Below, one piece after another: positions 35,001 to 46,658 of a DNA stretch of 64,000 nucleotides. The stretch lies in contig OX422192.1 of assembly GCA_949130485.1 (NCBI GenBank), forward strand, positions 3,356,085 through 3,420,084. Direction: 5' to 3'. The notes under the pieces were generated by a model that had not been told where the DNA came from, did no database searches, and worked only from the letters and a program-made list of their open reading frames with translations. A program made the translations under genes and the position numbers. Numbering within the stretch: the stretch's first letter is position 1; each line of letters begins with the position of its first letter. Source of the stretch: Agelas oroides. Lineage: Eukaryota; Porifera; Demospongiae; Agelasida; Agelasidae.

Positions 35001-38000
35001 GTGCCAAGTACAAACTGACAGTTGATGATCATTTCAGCCACAATCACAAACAGCAGTAACTCTCCTTCCTGGTCGATACACTAGGTCATGATCCTTGTGG
35101 CAGTTAAATGCACAGCATCCATAGTTCGATTTGCCTCCCCATGCCAACAGGTGTAGCATTGATACCAGTATTGTAGATGGTAATCTTCACCACGAGATTC
35201 ATAAGTGCACTGTGGCTCTGGAATGAGACAGATGCTGTGACAGCACTCAAGTCCACAGTCGCAATAGGCATTTTTGATACCAGCGTATTCAGTGTTGTGA
35301 CCGACATGGCACTTTTTCACACACTGGTAGCAGCAACCCTTATGGGGATCTGTGAAGCAGTCATGGCAGTGATAGAATGGCTGTTTAACATATTCCTGCT
35401 TTGTTGAGTGCCAAGTACAGACTGCCTTCTGATGACAGTTTTGGCCACAGTCGCAAACAGCATCCACATGCAATGACAGATGTACTTACGATACAACTGG
35501 AGAAATGTCATTCACAAATCATGTATGATCGAGTGTCGTACATGCTGGGGAGGTGAATCAAACTATGGGTGTTGCTTGTCCTGTGCATTTAACTGCCACA
35601 AGGGTCATATCCTAGTATATCGACCAGCAGAGGAAATTAAGGATTTGGAATTCTGCAACTTATGGTACAGCAGTCCATTCCACATTCGCAGTATCCTTAC
35701 ATTATAACAACCCTCCACCCTACATGCATGGCCCCTACCAGGTCACTATATTCATGACTATCTATGTGATCTTACCATTTCACCCCTGTAAGTCAACACC
35801 AAGTAACACATGCACAGTAAATTTCCAATTAGAGCACATCTAGGTTTTGATGATTCTTACCATCTCATATACAAATGTGTAATCCCTCAAACGGGGAGAG
35901 ATTATGACAGCTAGGCTCTTTTTAGACACTGCTGTACATGTACGTACACATGTATTTATCTCTTCCTCAGGGGGGCAGTGGAAGACGCAAGAGGCGTCAT
36001 CCTGACTTTGACACACAGAGTGTGGACATCACATTCAGGGTAGGTGTCACTCACAAGAGCATGCATAGAAAGGTGAAGGGTGAGGAGTCCTCTCCTCTCC
36101 CCCTCTCCTTCACTCATGAGGGATTAACATAAACCAACTGAAAGAATTAATACTTGTACAAACAGTTTAGTGTTCTGCAGCTCTACGGCTATACTATGCT
36201 AGAGTGCATATAAGAACAGGCGGCTTGAGTAGCTAACAGCGTGTAACTCCATAAATTTTGAAACTGGTCGGAATTCACTGCCACTACTGCATGTAAAAAT
36301 AGTAAAACATACATATAGTAACAGCTCACTACTATATTATATGGTACATGTGGTGGTGATGTTGTTTACATACCATCTTACATATCATGAGTGGTGTTGA
36401 CAACTTGGTTGATTCGTTCCCCATTCTTCATGATATAGGAGCCATCAGCAAAGAAGGCATGCAGACCTCTATCTAAAGTGGCATCCATCGCTAACCTTGT
36501 GAAAGACACACCACTTCGTCAAGCCAAAAATTCCCTCAAGGTACATGTGAACATCAGGGTGCAAAATAAGAAAGAAAATTTGATTGACAATAGTGAATTC
36601 TTGATTGGACTATTTCTATCACAATTCTTTTTGTGAATCACCTGGAAATTTTCTTGAAATATGATCGAAAAATGACCAGTGTACTTTCTCCCTACTCTCC
36701 ACCTTCCTCATTTTGTTTGCAGCGTTCATTTAGTTTCTCTCGAGATCCTGTCCCCTCCCCTTCCTCCAAATTCCGTCTCCCATCCACTCCCAAAAACTCG
36801 TACACCATCAGGAAGAGAAAGAAGACCAACCCCAAGCCACACCTCCCACAGGTACACGTGTGTGTGTATGCACCACATGTTCGTGCATTTGTTAAAAGAT
36901 GGTTTGCAAATGTGCACCACATGGACGTGAATGTATATATGTACATGTACCAGATAGTCGTGAAAAAATCACTTTCATGGATTCCAGGGCAGTGCGCGCA
37001 TGCTTTGCTGTTATTTATCAAACTCTCATGCTGCGGTCCAATCTGGACCTTCCTCAGGCATACAACAACTGGTGTATACACATAGTCTCGGAGCCAGACC
37101 CTCGAACGCGTGCGAGGGTCTGGTTCCGAGACTAGTGTACACACTGCCGGCATTTACAAGCTCCTGGTGTACATGCATGTATACTATTGCTGTAAAAAAA
37201 TCCGCTTCTTCTGCAACTGATTATTAGTCATACACATTTACCATTGGCATATTAAGGTTGTTATATAGCTCTAGTATATACCATGCAGGTGCAGTAGTGA
37301 ACAGTCGTGCAGTCAACTAACTACAAAACAACTGTTTCATGGGCGATGCCTCAGGTTGTTGTTGTGTGATAGTATTAATGTATCCACTTTTGTTCCTCAT
37401 TAGACCTGGGTGGAGGCAGTTGGTCCTGACGTGGGAGAGAGGTACTCCAAGGAAGAGATTAAACGACAGGAGGTGAGTTGTATAAAAAGTCACTCACTGT
37501 GCAAATTGTGTTTCAGCCAATAACATTATATCGGCTTATGTGTGTACCAGGTAGTACTGGTGTATAGATTTACTAGCCCTGGTATAGATTCACAAACTAG
37601 CTACCCACAGTGTCGAGGACGCTTGTTCCATCCCTTACCATTCTCTACTGCCCCCTCCACAGGCAATTTACTCCGTCTTCAAAACAGAAACTGAACTGGT
37701 TGAAGACCTGAAGATGGTTATCAATGTACGTTTCTCCCACACTGGCTTTGAGAAGTAATCACGAAGCTACACACTGCAGCACTTAAGTGTGCTTGGTCCC
37801 AACTTTTGCGGATAAGTGACTTCCCACTGTACAAGTGTTTGCTAAGTACATACCGACTGTACACATGTACTACCTGTGGACATAATGACAGCCTTGTTCC
37901 CAGGTTCTGCCCAGTTTCCATAACTCTCATTTAACCGTACTGCAAGATATAGGCAGCTGGGTGGGGTTTGGAAACAAGGCTACATGATGATGCAATTGTT

Positions 38001-41000
38001 TTTCTCCTGTGTGCTGGCAGATTTTCTTCCACCCGATGCTGAGACTTAACCTGATATCGGAGGAGGACCACTGCAAGATATTTGGCAACATTCAGACCAT
38101 ACTCACCCTCCATGAAGGTACATGTAAATGCACTTGTACAAAACTACACATTCAATGACGGTACAGTTGCTGTATAGCCTCATTCCCAGACTCTCATACC
38201 TTCAGCTTTCATGCTTTCATACTGCAAGTAATGGGAGCATGAATGTCTGCACTAGATATCATGATTATATGTTGATGCTATTTCAAGACCAGTGTTCATG
38301 TTGCAACTATATGTACGTTTACTGTATGTGGGACTCTGGGATCTGAGAGCACATGCAGTGAGTGATCCCCAACTTGTTTATACATGTACATGGGATCAAG
38401 AGTGAGAACGGGCGGCTAGAGTAAGAGCATGTAACTCCAATAGAAGCCCGTAGTCCGGGCAAAATTCAAATCGTGCTAAAAATAGAACACCCAGTCATGT
38501 GCTTATAGCAACAATGGCTTCTGTTACCCAGCATGTGCATATGTGTTACTATTTTTAGTACTGGCGGTAAATTCCGCCTGGTTTCAAATTTTATGGAGTT
38601 ACATGCTCTTACTCTAGCCGCCCATTCTTGTGCACTCTTGATGGGAGTAAAAGAGCAGCAAAAAATCAGGAAGCTCTGAGATCATTAATAAAAAGAAGGA
38701 GGCCTGAGGACAAGACTAGCCAAGGAACAAACATCTCATGGGTGCATGTAAGCTCATTCTGATGATGCATGATTTATGAGTCACTTCTGACCCCTTGCCC
38801 TCATGCAGACCTTGTTCTGAAGTTCCAAGAGATGAGATCGGGTGGAGAATACATTGAAACCGTTGGGAGCATGTTACTGCAGTGGGTGAGCAACTCATGA
38901 TATGAACTTGTTTTTATACCACTCTGTATACCAGTGTTGTACATTGTACATGCTAGCTCATACGTTTCTTTCACATTTTGTTGAGCATAGTGTACACTGT
39001 ACACCTGTAAATCATTGGTGAATGACATTCTCAATTATTCATCATTTCCTTCTCCCTCCCTCCCTCCCTCCCTCCCTCCCTCCCTCCCTCCCTCCCTCCC
39101 TCCCTCCCTCCCTCCCTCCCTCCCTCCCTCCCTCCCTCCCTCCCTCTCTCCCTTCCTCTGCAGTCTGAAACACTACTCCCCTATGCAGATTACTGCCCAA
39201 ACATGGTCGTGGCAAAATCTACTCTAGAGGCCAGAAAACAGGAGCCAGGCGTGGAGGACTTCTTGCAGGTGTGTGTGTGTGTGCATGTGTGTGTGTGTGT
39301 GCACGTGTGTGTGTGTGTGTGTGCATGTGCATGTGTGTGTGTGTGTGTGCATGTGTGTGTGTATGTTGCGTGTGTGTGTGTGAGTGTGATGTGTGTGTAA
39401 GGTTATATGTATACATATGTTAGAAGAACTGTACAACTTGCACTAGCTAGTGCAAACAGTGAAGGTGCATGTATGTAATACCTACATGTACACATTGACA
39501 CAACCTGAGGTATGCAAAATATTACCTTGTCTGCCAGCAACACTTCACATGCACTGTATGTTTTTTCATGCTGCTCTGAGTCTAGTATGCAATATAGTGG
39601 TATTAATCACAAACGTACGACTCTCTCTCTTTCACAGCGGTGTTTAGACTCTGAATTCTCAAGGAAGATTGAACTGTGGACATTTTTGGGTATGTACATG
39701 TACAATCAACGAACCACATCTCCCTTATCATGTACATTTTACAGATGCACACATGATGAAGTGTGCATACTCATGTTTCAAAGATATATCTGTGAACTGT
39801 TATTATTGTAAATGTTCTTATTAGCGAAAAAAACGTCAGAATGCGTCCTGTGCAGTTAGTGACTTTGCGTAACATCTAGGCCTATTTTTTTAGGGGGAAT
39901 GTGGTTCGTTGATTGTTCATGCATGTGGGTATGAGAATTTTGTCAGCTGACATGGAAGTACAAGATTGTCTGTCACTTCTCTACCACAGACTCACCTCGC
40001 AGTAGAATAATGAAGTATCCCATCCTATTGAAGGAAGTTAAAAAGAAGGTACGTACATTGTGATCTCCTTATCCTTGTGGCTTGCTGTGGGAGGCAGTTA
40101 CTGAACAACTCTGCACAATTGCGTTCACCTTGTTATCTACATTTTGGTTTCCAGACACCCTCGGGACACTGTGATCATGAACCACTCGACAAAGCGGTAA
40201 GTTTGATACTGATGCTCATTGTAGAGTTGAGGAAAATGTACAGGTTGTTTAAACAGTGAAATCCTTCTTAAAGGATATCCCTGAGTTAAGGACACAGTTG
40301 CTAATTAGGACCTATATTAGAGACGTTCTGCTGTAGTGTTTCATTACATTTACTAGGCCCGAGCAAGCAGTGTCTGCTCACTATGTATATAATAGAGTAG
40401 ACTCAGCTGTGGGCACTGATGCTTCAGCTAGCTCAAATGTTTGTGTGTGCTGTGGATGTGTGTGCTGTGGACCAGACAATAGTCACACTGATGACTGAGT
40501 ACGTTACACAGCTTGTGGTATAGTCTTGTGCCCAAACTCATTTCTTCTTGTGAGGCCACTTGTTAGGCTCCCACATACATGTAATATGCTGGCATTAATT
40601 GAGCATAAATATTGCTGTCCAGCGTAAAGTGAGCATTTTCAAATATTGTGATAGTGTGAATCCAGTGCAGCTGATTAGCTTTAGATTTAGATTTAGCTGT
40701 GGTACCGATGGCTCTTCTCAGACATGTGGGCTAAAAACTACAGGTGTACATGTGTACATAGTTACATGTACCTGATGACTGCTTGTGATAGCCATAGAGG
40801 ATTCACACATGACTGTTAATGAATGTGGGTCTCCATTTCTGATACTTATTCTCATCCTCCCAGATTGCCAGCTTCAACTCACTGATCAAGGAGATAGACA
40901 GATGTACAGGGATGGCCAAATGCCTCGATATCATCAACCGGCTGGACTACCTCCATGATGATCAGGTAAACGTGCATGTTACGTACGTATACAGTACCTT

Positions 41001-43956
41001 ATATATTTATACTTATAATAGAGGCAAGAGCGCATAAGAACGGGCGACTAGAGTAAGAGCGTGTAACTCCGTAAATTTGAAACCGGGCGGAATTATTGAA
41101 CCGTTACTAAAAATAGAAACACATACTAAGTCGTTGTTGCTAAGCTATAAGCGCGTACCGGGTGTTCTATTTTTAGTAACAGTTCAATAATTTTGCCCGG
41201 AGTACGGGCTTCTATTGGAGTTACACGCTCTTACTCTAGCCGCCCGTTCTTATGTGCTCTTGTAGAGGTTAGTAGTACATGTACATGAATTTGACATGTA
41301 CAGCATTTTCGGCAAAGGGATAATTATTATTTCAGAGTTTCAGACACTATTTTATGTTGAGAGACAGGGGAACACTGACCTTTGCTTATTATCGGTCACT
41401 ACATATTATCACTTGAAGCATGACCCCTTCCCAGAAATTTCTCTTGAGAAAATTCTGCTGACTAAGCACACAATACCCTTACAACTGACTTCCAAGAACT
41501 GAGTAGTGCAAGGCATTGCTTTGAACTTTACATGGATTAACCTTAGTAGCTTGTCACATACATACATATATTCAGGTCTTATGATGATGGTGTTTTATGT
41601 GCATCCACATGGAGCTATTTGGCTCCCTCCTCAATGTGTACGTGACTACCACTTTCTCCCACAGAAATGTCCTGAGATCGAGGAGTCACAGTTTATCTTA
41701 TGCAGTGGAGTACTTCGAAACAAGAATGGTTCTGTGAGTCATGAACATGCATATGTACGTACATGTACATGTACAGTGCACATAACAGATTCGCAAAACT
41801 CAATCATAGCTATAACATACATCTTAATCGCATACATGCTTGATTTATTGGACATCGATCAGGGCAAAAAAGTATTTCAGTCATCACTGTCCAACTTAGG
41901 TTGGTACAATGTGTACTTGAAACAAGAATGGTTCTGTAAGTCAAGAACACACAACATATTGCACAAATACATTGATTTTTCAAAGATCAGAACGATCACT
42001 ACTGTCCTCAACTTCAGTTGGTATATTCAGCACACGTACAATCCATGCGTGCAAACAATTTGTAGTTTTGGGTATAAATATTAACACTGATTGCGGAAGA
42101 ACACTTTTAATAGGGGCTTTCCAAAACCATGCCCCCTCCATTAAATTTTCTCCCAGCACCTTGATCTACCTACCATAGTTAGTACTCTATGACTGCAGAT
42201 GCAGGCTTCAAGTTTGAAACTTTCCTGTATATTTAGATGGAGATTGGGGCCAGATTGGGTCCTAGCTATTAAAATGTATGGGAACACTGAAATTTTGAGT
42301 GTGCAGATCTCAGAAACTAAACATGCTATCCAGCTCAAATTTTCAACTTAGTCTCTTCCTAATGAGTACTAAGTCATATCTAAAATTCAGGACAATCAGA
42401 GGTACTCCCCAAAAGTGGGTGGGTTTTGGAAAGCCTCTATTTAGTATACTGTCTTGTACCTATTTTATTATGACCCATTGTACACAACCTAGCTCTTTGT
42501 ATTATTCTTGCCTATTGTAGAAGCTACATGCGTTCTTGTTTGACAAAGTGTTTCTCCTCACACGACCAACCAGCAGAACATCCACACTGACATACCAGGT
42601 CTACAGACAGGTGAATATAGAAACTAGGACAGAAATGAATGCCAAATAAGATAAAGAAACAGATTCACAATAGATAACATACAGTGCAAGCAGTAAGCAC
42701 TACTGTACTCCTACCATTAAAAGAAGACTAGCTAGGGGTGTGAACAAATGTACTGGAAACAAGAGTTTATTAGTTGGAGCTTCACAGCAGTTATGTCAGG
42801 ACGATAATTGTGAGTGCACAGTTGCATTCTAATTGTATACTTTTGTGGAAGATTAAGGATGATGTAAATGAGAACCTTGATCCAGTACTGATAACAACAG
42901 TAGCCGGGTGCCATTTCCTCCAGGTATTTGGTTGTGTCTTTGGGCCTGATTGTAGCTGACAGCATATCTTTCATTCCTAGCCTTTTGAGAGTACAGTTGG
43001 GTGTAGACTAGCCTTGAATTCAGGCTTTTCATTCTGGGGTCTGTTTCACAGCAGCTGCACGACAGTATCTAGAATAGAAAGCCTCGGTTTGAGACTACTC
43101 ACTGTCAGTGCTAGCAGCAAACACCAACCAGTTTCAGGACATTTTCGGCATAAATCTTCTCAGCTAGTCTGAATGGACTCTGGCCTAAAATGGTAGCTTT
43201 TAGTGGAGTTAACAGATCAGTACATAGTGCAACAAGTATTGTACTACAAGCAACGGAAAGCTGGGTGAGGACCCAGGAATGAGTGCTAAACATATTACAT
43301 ACACATGCGTTCCAACAGAGAGAATGTTGATCATTTCTTACCTAGTTATATACCTGTTCTTGTAATTCTAATCTGATATACAGCCAATCCCCTTGAGGCA
43401 AATGGTGGTACAAGACCTGAATGATGGAGATGCCCGTATCGGGGGGTCCTTCCGTGGAGCTCTGAAATCAGGGAGCAGCACAGGTGTGTATGTAGCAGAA
43501 TAATTTTGTGGAAGATTGTTTTGTGAACAATTTGAAATTGAGACAAGCAGCCTTCTAACCCTGGGTTACCGAACTTATATACCGCTCTGGATTTTGCCTC
43601 ACAGCTTTGGAGAAACTTGATTTTTCCAAAGCTGTGATGCAAAAACTCCACAGTGGAAAGCCTGGGTTTAAGGCTAACCGACTACATGTAGCAAGGTGCC
43701 GTTAACTCATAGTATCCTTTTAGTAATTCCCACTTACTTACAGAGCTGTTGCTGGGCCTTTTAGATCAGTGTTGAACTGTATCTGCACCCTGCAGGTGGT
43801 AAGCACTTGTTCAAGGTGATGTGCTCAAACCCTCAAATGAGCCGTCACTCTCACACTCTACAAGCCAACGGAGACTTTGACAAGAAAGCTTGGATGGATG
43901 CCCTTAAACCTGTTGTCCCCACCATTCTAGCGTCATCTTCTGTCACAACTGTGTAA
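32048..43956 (+). CDS. ARHGEF3: Rho guanine nucleotide exchange factor, NET1/ARHGEF3 type
   Basis: Eighteen exons fit by phase: 32048-32163, 34324-34375, 35971-36039, 36439-36540, 36723-36851, 37404-37472, 37663-37725, 38021-38117, 38809-38885, 39164-39268, 39638-39689, 39990-40048, 40155-40196, 40864-40965, 41665-41733, 42521-42610, 43384-43483, 43796-43956, giving 517 residues. A Ser/Arg-rich N-terminus with basic RRKRR and RKRKK (possible nuclear signals) precedes the DH domain from about residue 178 (IKRQEAIYSVF, EDFLQRCLDSEFSRKIELW, SRIMKYPILLKEV). A PH domain follows (KLHAFLFDKVFLLTR, YRQPIPLRQMVVQDL, GGSFRGALKS). Family members activate RhoA/B by GDP release. No PDZ-ligand end is obvious (...SSVTTV; the last three, TTV, could fit a class I ligand). 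Vertebrate NET1 and ARHGEF3 are paralogues; the symbol marks the group only. Confidence 0.92.
32535..32598 (-). ncRNA. Hammerhead ribozyme motif, best-preserved copy
   Basis: On the minus strand: stem I side GCGCAG, CUGAUGA (32576-32582), stem II GGCC/GGCC with loop TGGTATT, GAAA (32557-32560), a tiny stem III (ACGCAT), then C at 32551 and the returning stem I CTGCGC. The outer GTCACC and GGTGAC extend stem I. Predicted cleavage lies between 32551 and 32550. One stem III pair is a C-A mismatch. The very short stem III is typical of Penelope-like hammerheads, which may act as dimers. Confidence 0.7.
32890..33990 (-). CDS. Reverse transcriptase, Penelope-like, 5' truncated
   Basis: Open for 366 codons from just after a stop at 33991-33993 to the stop at 32890. 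Visible RT motifs in order: KPHKNPYGHRFIAAS, GVNCFWVINN, DFSTLYTNIPHSQL (first catalytic Asp), GIPMGTDCAPLVADLFL, RYIDD (catalytic pair) and SYLDLNI. All three catalytic aspartates are kept, so the core is not obviously dead. There is no good ATG at the 5' end and the upstream part is missing, as expected of a truncated insertion. It reads against the host gene. No integrase, RNase H or GIY-YIG domain follows. The RT family is widespread in invertebrates; its assignment to Penelope-like elements rests on the neighbouring hammerhead. Confidence 0.8.
   Translation of the reverse strand, partial: STKPHKNPYGHRFIAASASCTTKPLSKLLTHCLQLILKHYKEYCKGIERRTGVNCFWVINNSTEVTNTLEKLRHARALDSFDFSTLYTNIPHSQLKTRMEELIRNAYNTRDASHMALGKDYAYWTSRPVANTRNLMVNQLVEMFNFLIDNIYIQIGSAVYQQTIGIPMGTDCAPLVADLFLFSYEFEFMKSLIRTDLSVAAKFSNTCRYIDDLLTLNNPDFQACIGQIYPPELELKKTTESHDSCSYLDLNINVLNGKFCTDLYDKRDAFNFSIVNFPHMDSNIPSKPAYGVVISQLVRYLRICCNYQDFVYRSKLLTTRLLRQGYVYQKLCSTYKTFVHRYPRTLQKYGRCLKNIITECIAIATV
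34800..35473 (-). pseudogene. Tandem UBR-box-like cysteine-rich modules, broken
   Basis: Read on the minus strand, 35473-35250 gives a complete module (FYHCHDCFTDPHKGCCYQC...KKCHVGHNTEYAG...YCDCG) with the Cys/His spacing of UBR boxes, which in some E3 ligases recognise N-degrons. A second module type follows (YQCYTCW..., then after a frameshift NYGCCAFNCHKDHDLVYRP). A near copy of the first module at 35060-34810 carries an in-frame stop after VCDCG and another frameshift. No start codon, signal or remaining gene context is visible. It lies in intron 2 of the NET1-like gene. A UBR4-like source is a guess. Confidence 0.6.
35530..35650 (+). pseudogene. UBR-box-like module on the opposite strand
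   Basis: Gives ECRTCWGGESNYGCCLSC and FNCHKGHILVYRPAEE on the plus strand, the same module type that is frameshifted on the minus strand at 35180-35060. The two are inverted with respect to each other around about 35480. Short, without start or splice context. Confidence 0.6.
36200..36325. mobile_element. Partial MITE, CATAAGAACGGGCGG family
   Basis: Only the left end and part of the interior remain (AGAGTGCATATAAGAACAGG, then GTGTAACTCC). Intron of the NET1-like gene. Confidence 0.5.
37083..37134. repeat. Short palindrome, TAGTCTCG type
   Basis: TAGTCTCGGAGCCAGACCCT pairs with AGGGTCTGGTTCCGAGACTA around CGAACGCGTGCG. Confidence 0.8.
37889..37982. repeat. Palindrome, AGCCTTGTTCC type
   Basis: AGCCTTGTTCCCAGG...CCCAG on the left pairs with CTGGGTGGGG...GGAAACAAGGCTA on the right, imperfectly. 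Intron of the NET1-like gene, just before exon 8. Confidence 0.6.
38397..38640. mobile_element. MITE, CATAAGAACGGGCGG family (full length)
   Basis: CAAGAGTGAGAACGGGCGG and GCCGCCCATTCTTGTGCACTC are the ends; an interior AAAATAGAACACC pairs imperfectly with its partner. The interior is inverted compared with 41025-41262. Intron 8 of the NET1-like gene. Confidence 0.7.
39056..39155 (+). repeat. (CCCT)n microsatellite before exon 10
   Basis: About 100 bases of CCCT/CCTT units end a few bases before the acceptor CTCTGCAG at 39163. It must serve as the pyrimidine tract of that acceptor. Confidence 0.9.
39269..39400 (+). repeat. (GT)n microsatellite starting at the exon 10 donor
   Basis: The donor itself is the start of a GT-rich run, interrupted by GCATGT and GCACGT. 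Many alternative GT positions follow the true splice site. Confidence 0.9.
39702..39922. mobile_element. Penelope-like tail piece with inverted ends
   Basis: CAATCAACGAACCACATCTC at the left and GTGGTTCGTTGATTG at the right are inverted copies of the retroelement tail. A damaged 3' part of the hammerhead (GCGTCCTGTGCAG) lies near 39853. Intron of the NET1-like gene. Confidence 0.6.
41025..41262. mobile_element. MITE, CATAAGAACGGGCGG family (full length)
   Basis: CAAGAGCGCATAAGAACGGG and CCCGTTCTTATGTGCTCTTG are the inverted ends; the two halves pair over most of the element (AATTATTGAACCG... with ...CAGTTCAATAATTTTG). Intron 14 of the NET1-like gene. Confidence 0.8.
43549..43675. repeat. Palindrome related to the TAGCCT family
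   Basis: AGCCTTCTAACCCTGGGTT and AACCCAGGC-type ends with an inner GCCTCACAGCTTTGGA that pairs with TCCAAAGCTGTGATGC. Intron 17 of the NET1-like gene. Confidence 0.6.
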
Positions 43957-46135
43957 ACAAATAGTGAATGTAGCAAGTAATGTGTGAAGATCTATCATGT
44001 CCAAGTGGATGTGATTATGGTCTGACTCAGTGATCAGTGTCTATCACTGCTACATGTCTTCTTCACTTAGATTGTACAGTTTGTAGCAAGGTACATTTTA
44101 AGTCTTTTATAATGTCATTCAAGCACATTTTATTGCAAGTTTCTTTTTATGTCACCTGTTGAAAAGTATTGCGTGTGGTGATAATTATTATTTAAACGAT
44201 GATGTTAAAATTACTTCCGCGTTCAAAGGGTTAATGCACGATTGTGGGATGGTAAATGGCGTCAAAATTCTCTGTCTGCTTTCTACATGGAGTTAGAGTT
44301 GGTTTTCTAAATCTATAGTCTGTTACTGAGAATGTACATCTATGGCAGTGTATGTAGCTGTTCAATTTTAGGTCTGGTCTGAAAGTGTTATGACGTTTTC
44401 CTAAGCAAGAAAACACCCATATAAATATGAATGTGGATTGATGTATGTCCCATGCAGGCCTTTCTGGCCACTGTCCAATTTTTGATTGCTTGCATCATGC
44501 AACATTCTATAAGTGATCAAAACTGGGTGGTGGGAAGTCCTGGGAACTAATAATGTAGATATATATAATAATTATTATAGTGCATGTCATGCTTCAATTG
44601 AGTTAAATTGTGTCCTATGTAATACAGAATAAAGCTCAAAATCTAGACCACCAACTGCATGAATTAATTCACAGTCATGCAGTTGGTGGTCTAGATTTTG
44701 GGCTTCATTCTGTTGTACATAGAAAGTCATGGGTAATGGAGGCTAGGGAGAACACCCCATGGCCATCTAGACCAATCGTCAGAGATCTGATTCTGTAACA
44801 GCATTGATTTAGCATACATTTACTAATTTCGTTTGTGTGTTGAGTACTCTGTAATCAGGACATGGAGACTAATGTCATGACGGAGACAAGGTATTGAAAC
44901 TTTATCAGTGCACACATAATTACATTACATAAATTCTGAAGCACTAAGGTTGAGAGCTAATCCACGGCGATTGCACAGGGCCAAACATTTGCCATCAATG
45001 AATTGGACCTATATATACAGTGGCCAAACTAGCTATTAACATGAAGGTACTTACATTTGCTATCGATTTTTTTTTAAACCACTGCTAACCTAAGTTATGA
45101 TCAAAAATGTTGACACTTCAGTGACCACAAAAACTTTATCCTGACTTCTGCAACTCTGGAACCTGGTATAAGGTACATTGTTAGCAAACTAGATCTATTA
45201 GCTACAACTTTCTGGTAGCAGGTTATAAGTCACTCTGATACTTCAGTGAAGTGCGCACTTAGCTACTGGCTTGCTGCACTATAGCACATCCTGTGCGTCC
45301 ACAGTGCTTTTGATGGCAATGGCACTTCTTTACAACACAGACCGATGTCTCTCAAAATGTTTTGTGCGGTGTTGAGTACTCTGTAATCAGGACTGGCACT
45401 AATGTCATGATGGAGACAAGGTACTGAAACTTTATCAGTGCACACATATATAAATACATTACTGAACACGTAGCAAATTGGAGACACTATGTTGATCAGT
45501 TTGCTATGGCTTTCAACCACTGTAAACCATTACCAGCAGTCCTATTAGTGACAGCCATCCAGTCTGGTCTGAGGTACCACAGCCCTGCCCCTGCAGCGTA
45601 CTTCTGCTTACCATCCCTGTTGCGTTTCCCACCTCTGTGCCATACATAGTATGATGACAGCAATTGTCTTGAACAGTCTTGGCGGCACACAATGACAGAA
45701 GGCAGAACAGTTAATGTCAACCCACTCCTCCCAATGCCTCTCCATGCTTCTTTCGAGATGGGTACAGTCTGTGATCCATTATTCCATTTAATGTCCATAC
45801 CCTTGAGAGCAGTGTTGAGCCTGACCTGGTCTCTAATATCACGAAGGACTTGGTTCATTCTTTCCCAGACCTCTTCTGGATAACAAGAACAAAAAGTGTT
45901 AAGTTTCAATTGAAAAGTCCTGCTATCTGCACTGGGTTACTTCAACCATATTTTGGTCGACTCAGTTGCATTCCTGTTACATGCGTGACATGTAAAGTTC
46001 AAGAAGTGCTTACAATTGAAATCGGAGTGTAGTTGAGAAGCTCCTCCCTTTTGCTAAATTAGTATCCTTTCAGAAAGCCTATAAATGGGCATTTCATGTG
46101 AGGTTTCATGTTTGCTTTGATCAGCCCTTGCAGGA

Positions 46136-46312
46136 GTTCCGTGATTGCATGATTGCAGTAGTTCCGTGATTGCATGATTGCAGTAGTTCCGTGATTGCAT
46201 GATTGCAGTAGTTCCGTGATTGCATGATTGCAGTAGTTCCGTGATTGCATGATTGCAGTAGTTCCGTGATTGCATGATTGCAGTAGTTCCGTGATTGCAT
46301 GATTGCAGTAGT
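46136..46312 (+). repeat. 25-bp tandem repeat, about 7 copies
   Basis: Unit GTTCCGTGATTGCATGATTG plus CAGTA, nearly identical in all copies. It lies in the intron of glycosyltransferase copy 1 and is absent from copy 2. Units are contiguous without unique spacers, so this is not a CRISPR array. Confidence 0.9.
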
Positions 46313-46322
46313 ATATAGAAGT

Positions 46323-46430
46323 GCCAGGAATGTAACCAAATAGGTCTTCTGAAAAAAGAGACTAATTAAATTTAAGAACCTAGCAGCTCCTCAATGAACT
46401 TTCGAGAAGACCTATTTGGTAGCATTCCTT
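46323..46430. mobile_element. ~110-bp foldback element
   Basis: AGGAATGTAACCAAATAGGTC pairs with GACCTATTTGGTAGCATTCCT at the two ends. Confidence 0.65.
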
Positions 46431-46448
46431 GGTCACACTGATGCAAGC

Positions 46449-46658
46449 ATAGGCGCCTGCAGAGCTGTGTGGGTACCCGGGCAAGACTTGGCTATGCAGC
46501 ATTTGATGCGCAATTGTAGAAAGCGTATTTTGTCACTACACCCACTGTACGCTATACATACGTCTGTGCGTGCGTAAGCACGCACAGACCATGTGTCTTC
46601 GCGTCCGGTCCTCGTGATATGAATACGAATGATTCGAAAGGCTGCAGGCGCCTATGGA
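46449..46658. mobile_element. ~210-bp MITE with TAGGCGCCTGCAG ends
   Basis: ATAGGCGCCTGCAGAGC and GGCTGCAGGCGCCTAT are inverted ends. The inner CGTCTGTGCGTGCGTAAGCA forms a further hairpin near 46560-46590. Intron of glycosyltransferase copy 1. Confidence 0.65.

Noticed and set aside
39015..39436. Proline/serine-rich and Thr-His-rich frames
   Set aside because: Translations of the (CCCT)n and (GT)n microsatellites flanking exon 10.
46054..46339. Minus-strand frames reading a repeated NYCNHAITELLQSC-like protein
   Set aside because: They are all three-frame translations of the 25-bp tandem repeat; no start context, splice fit or family.
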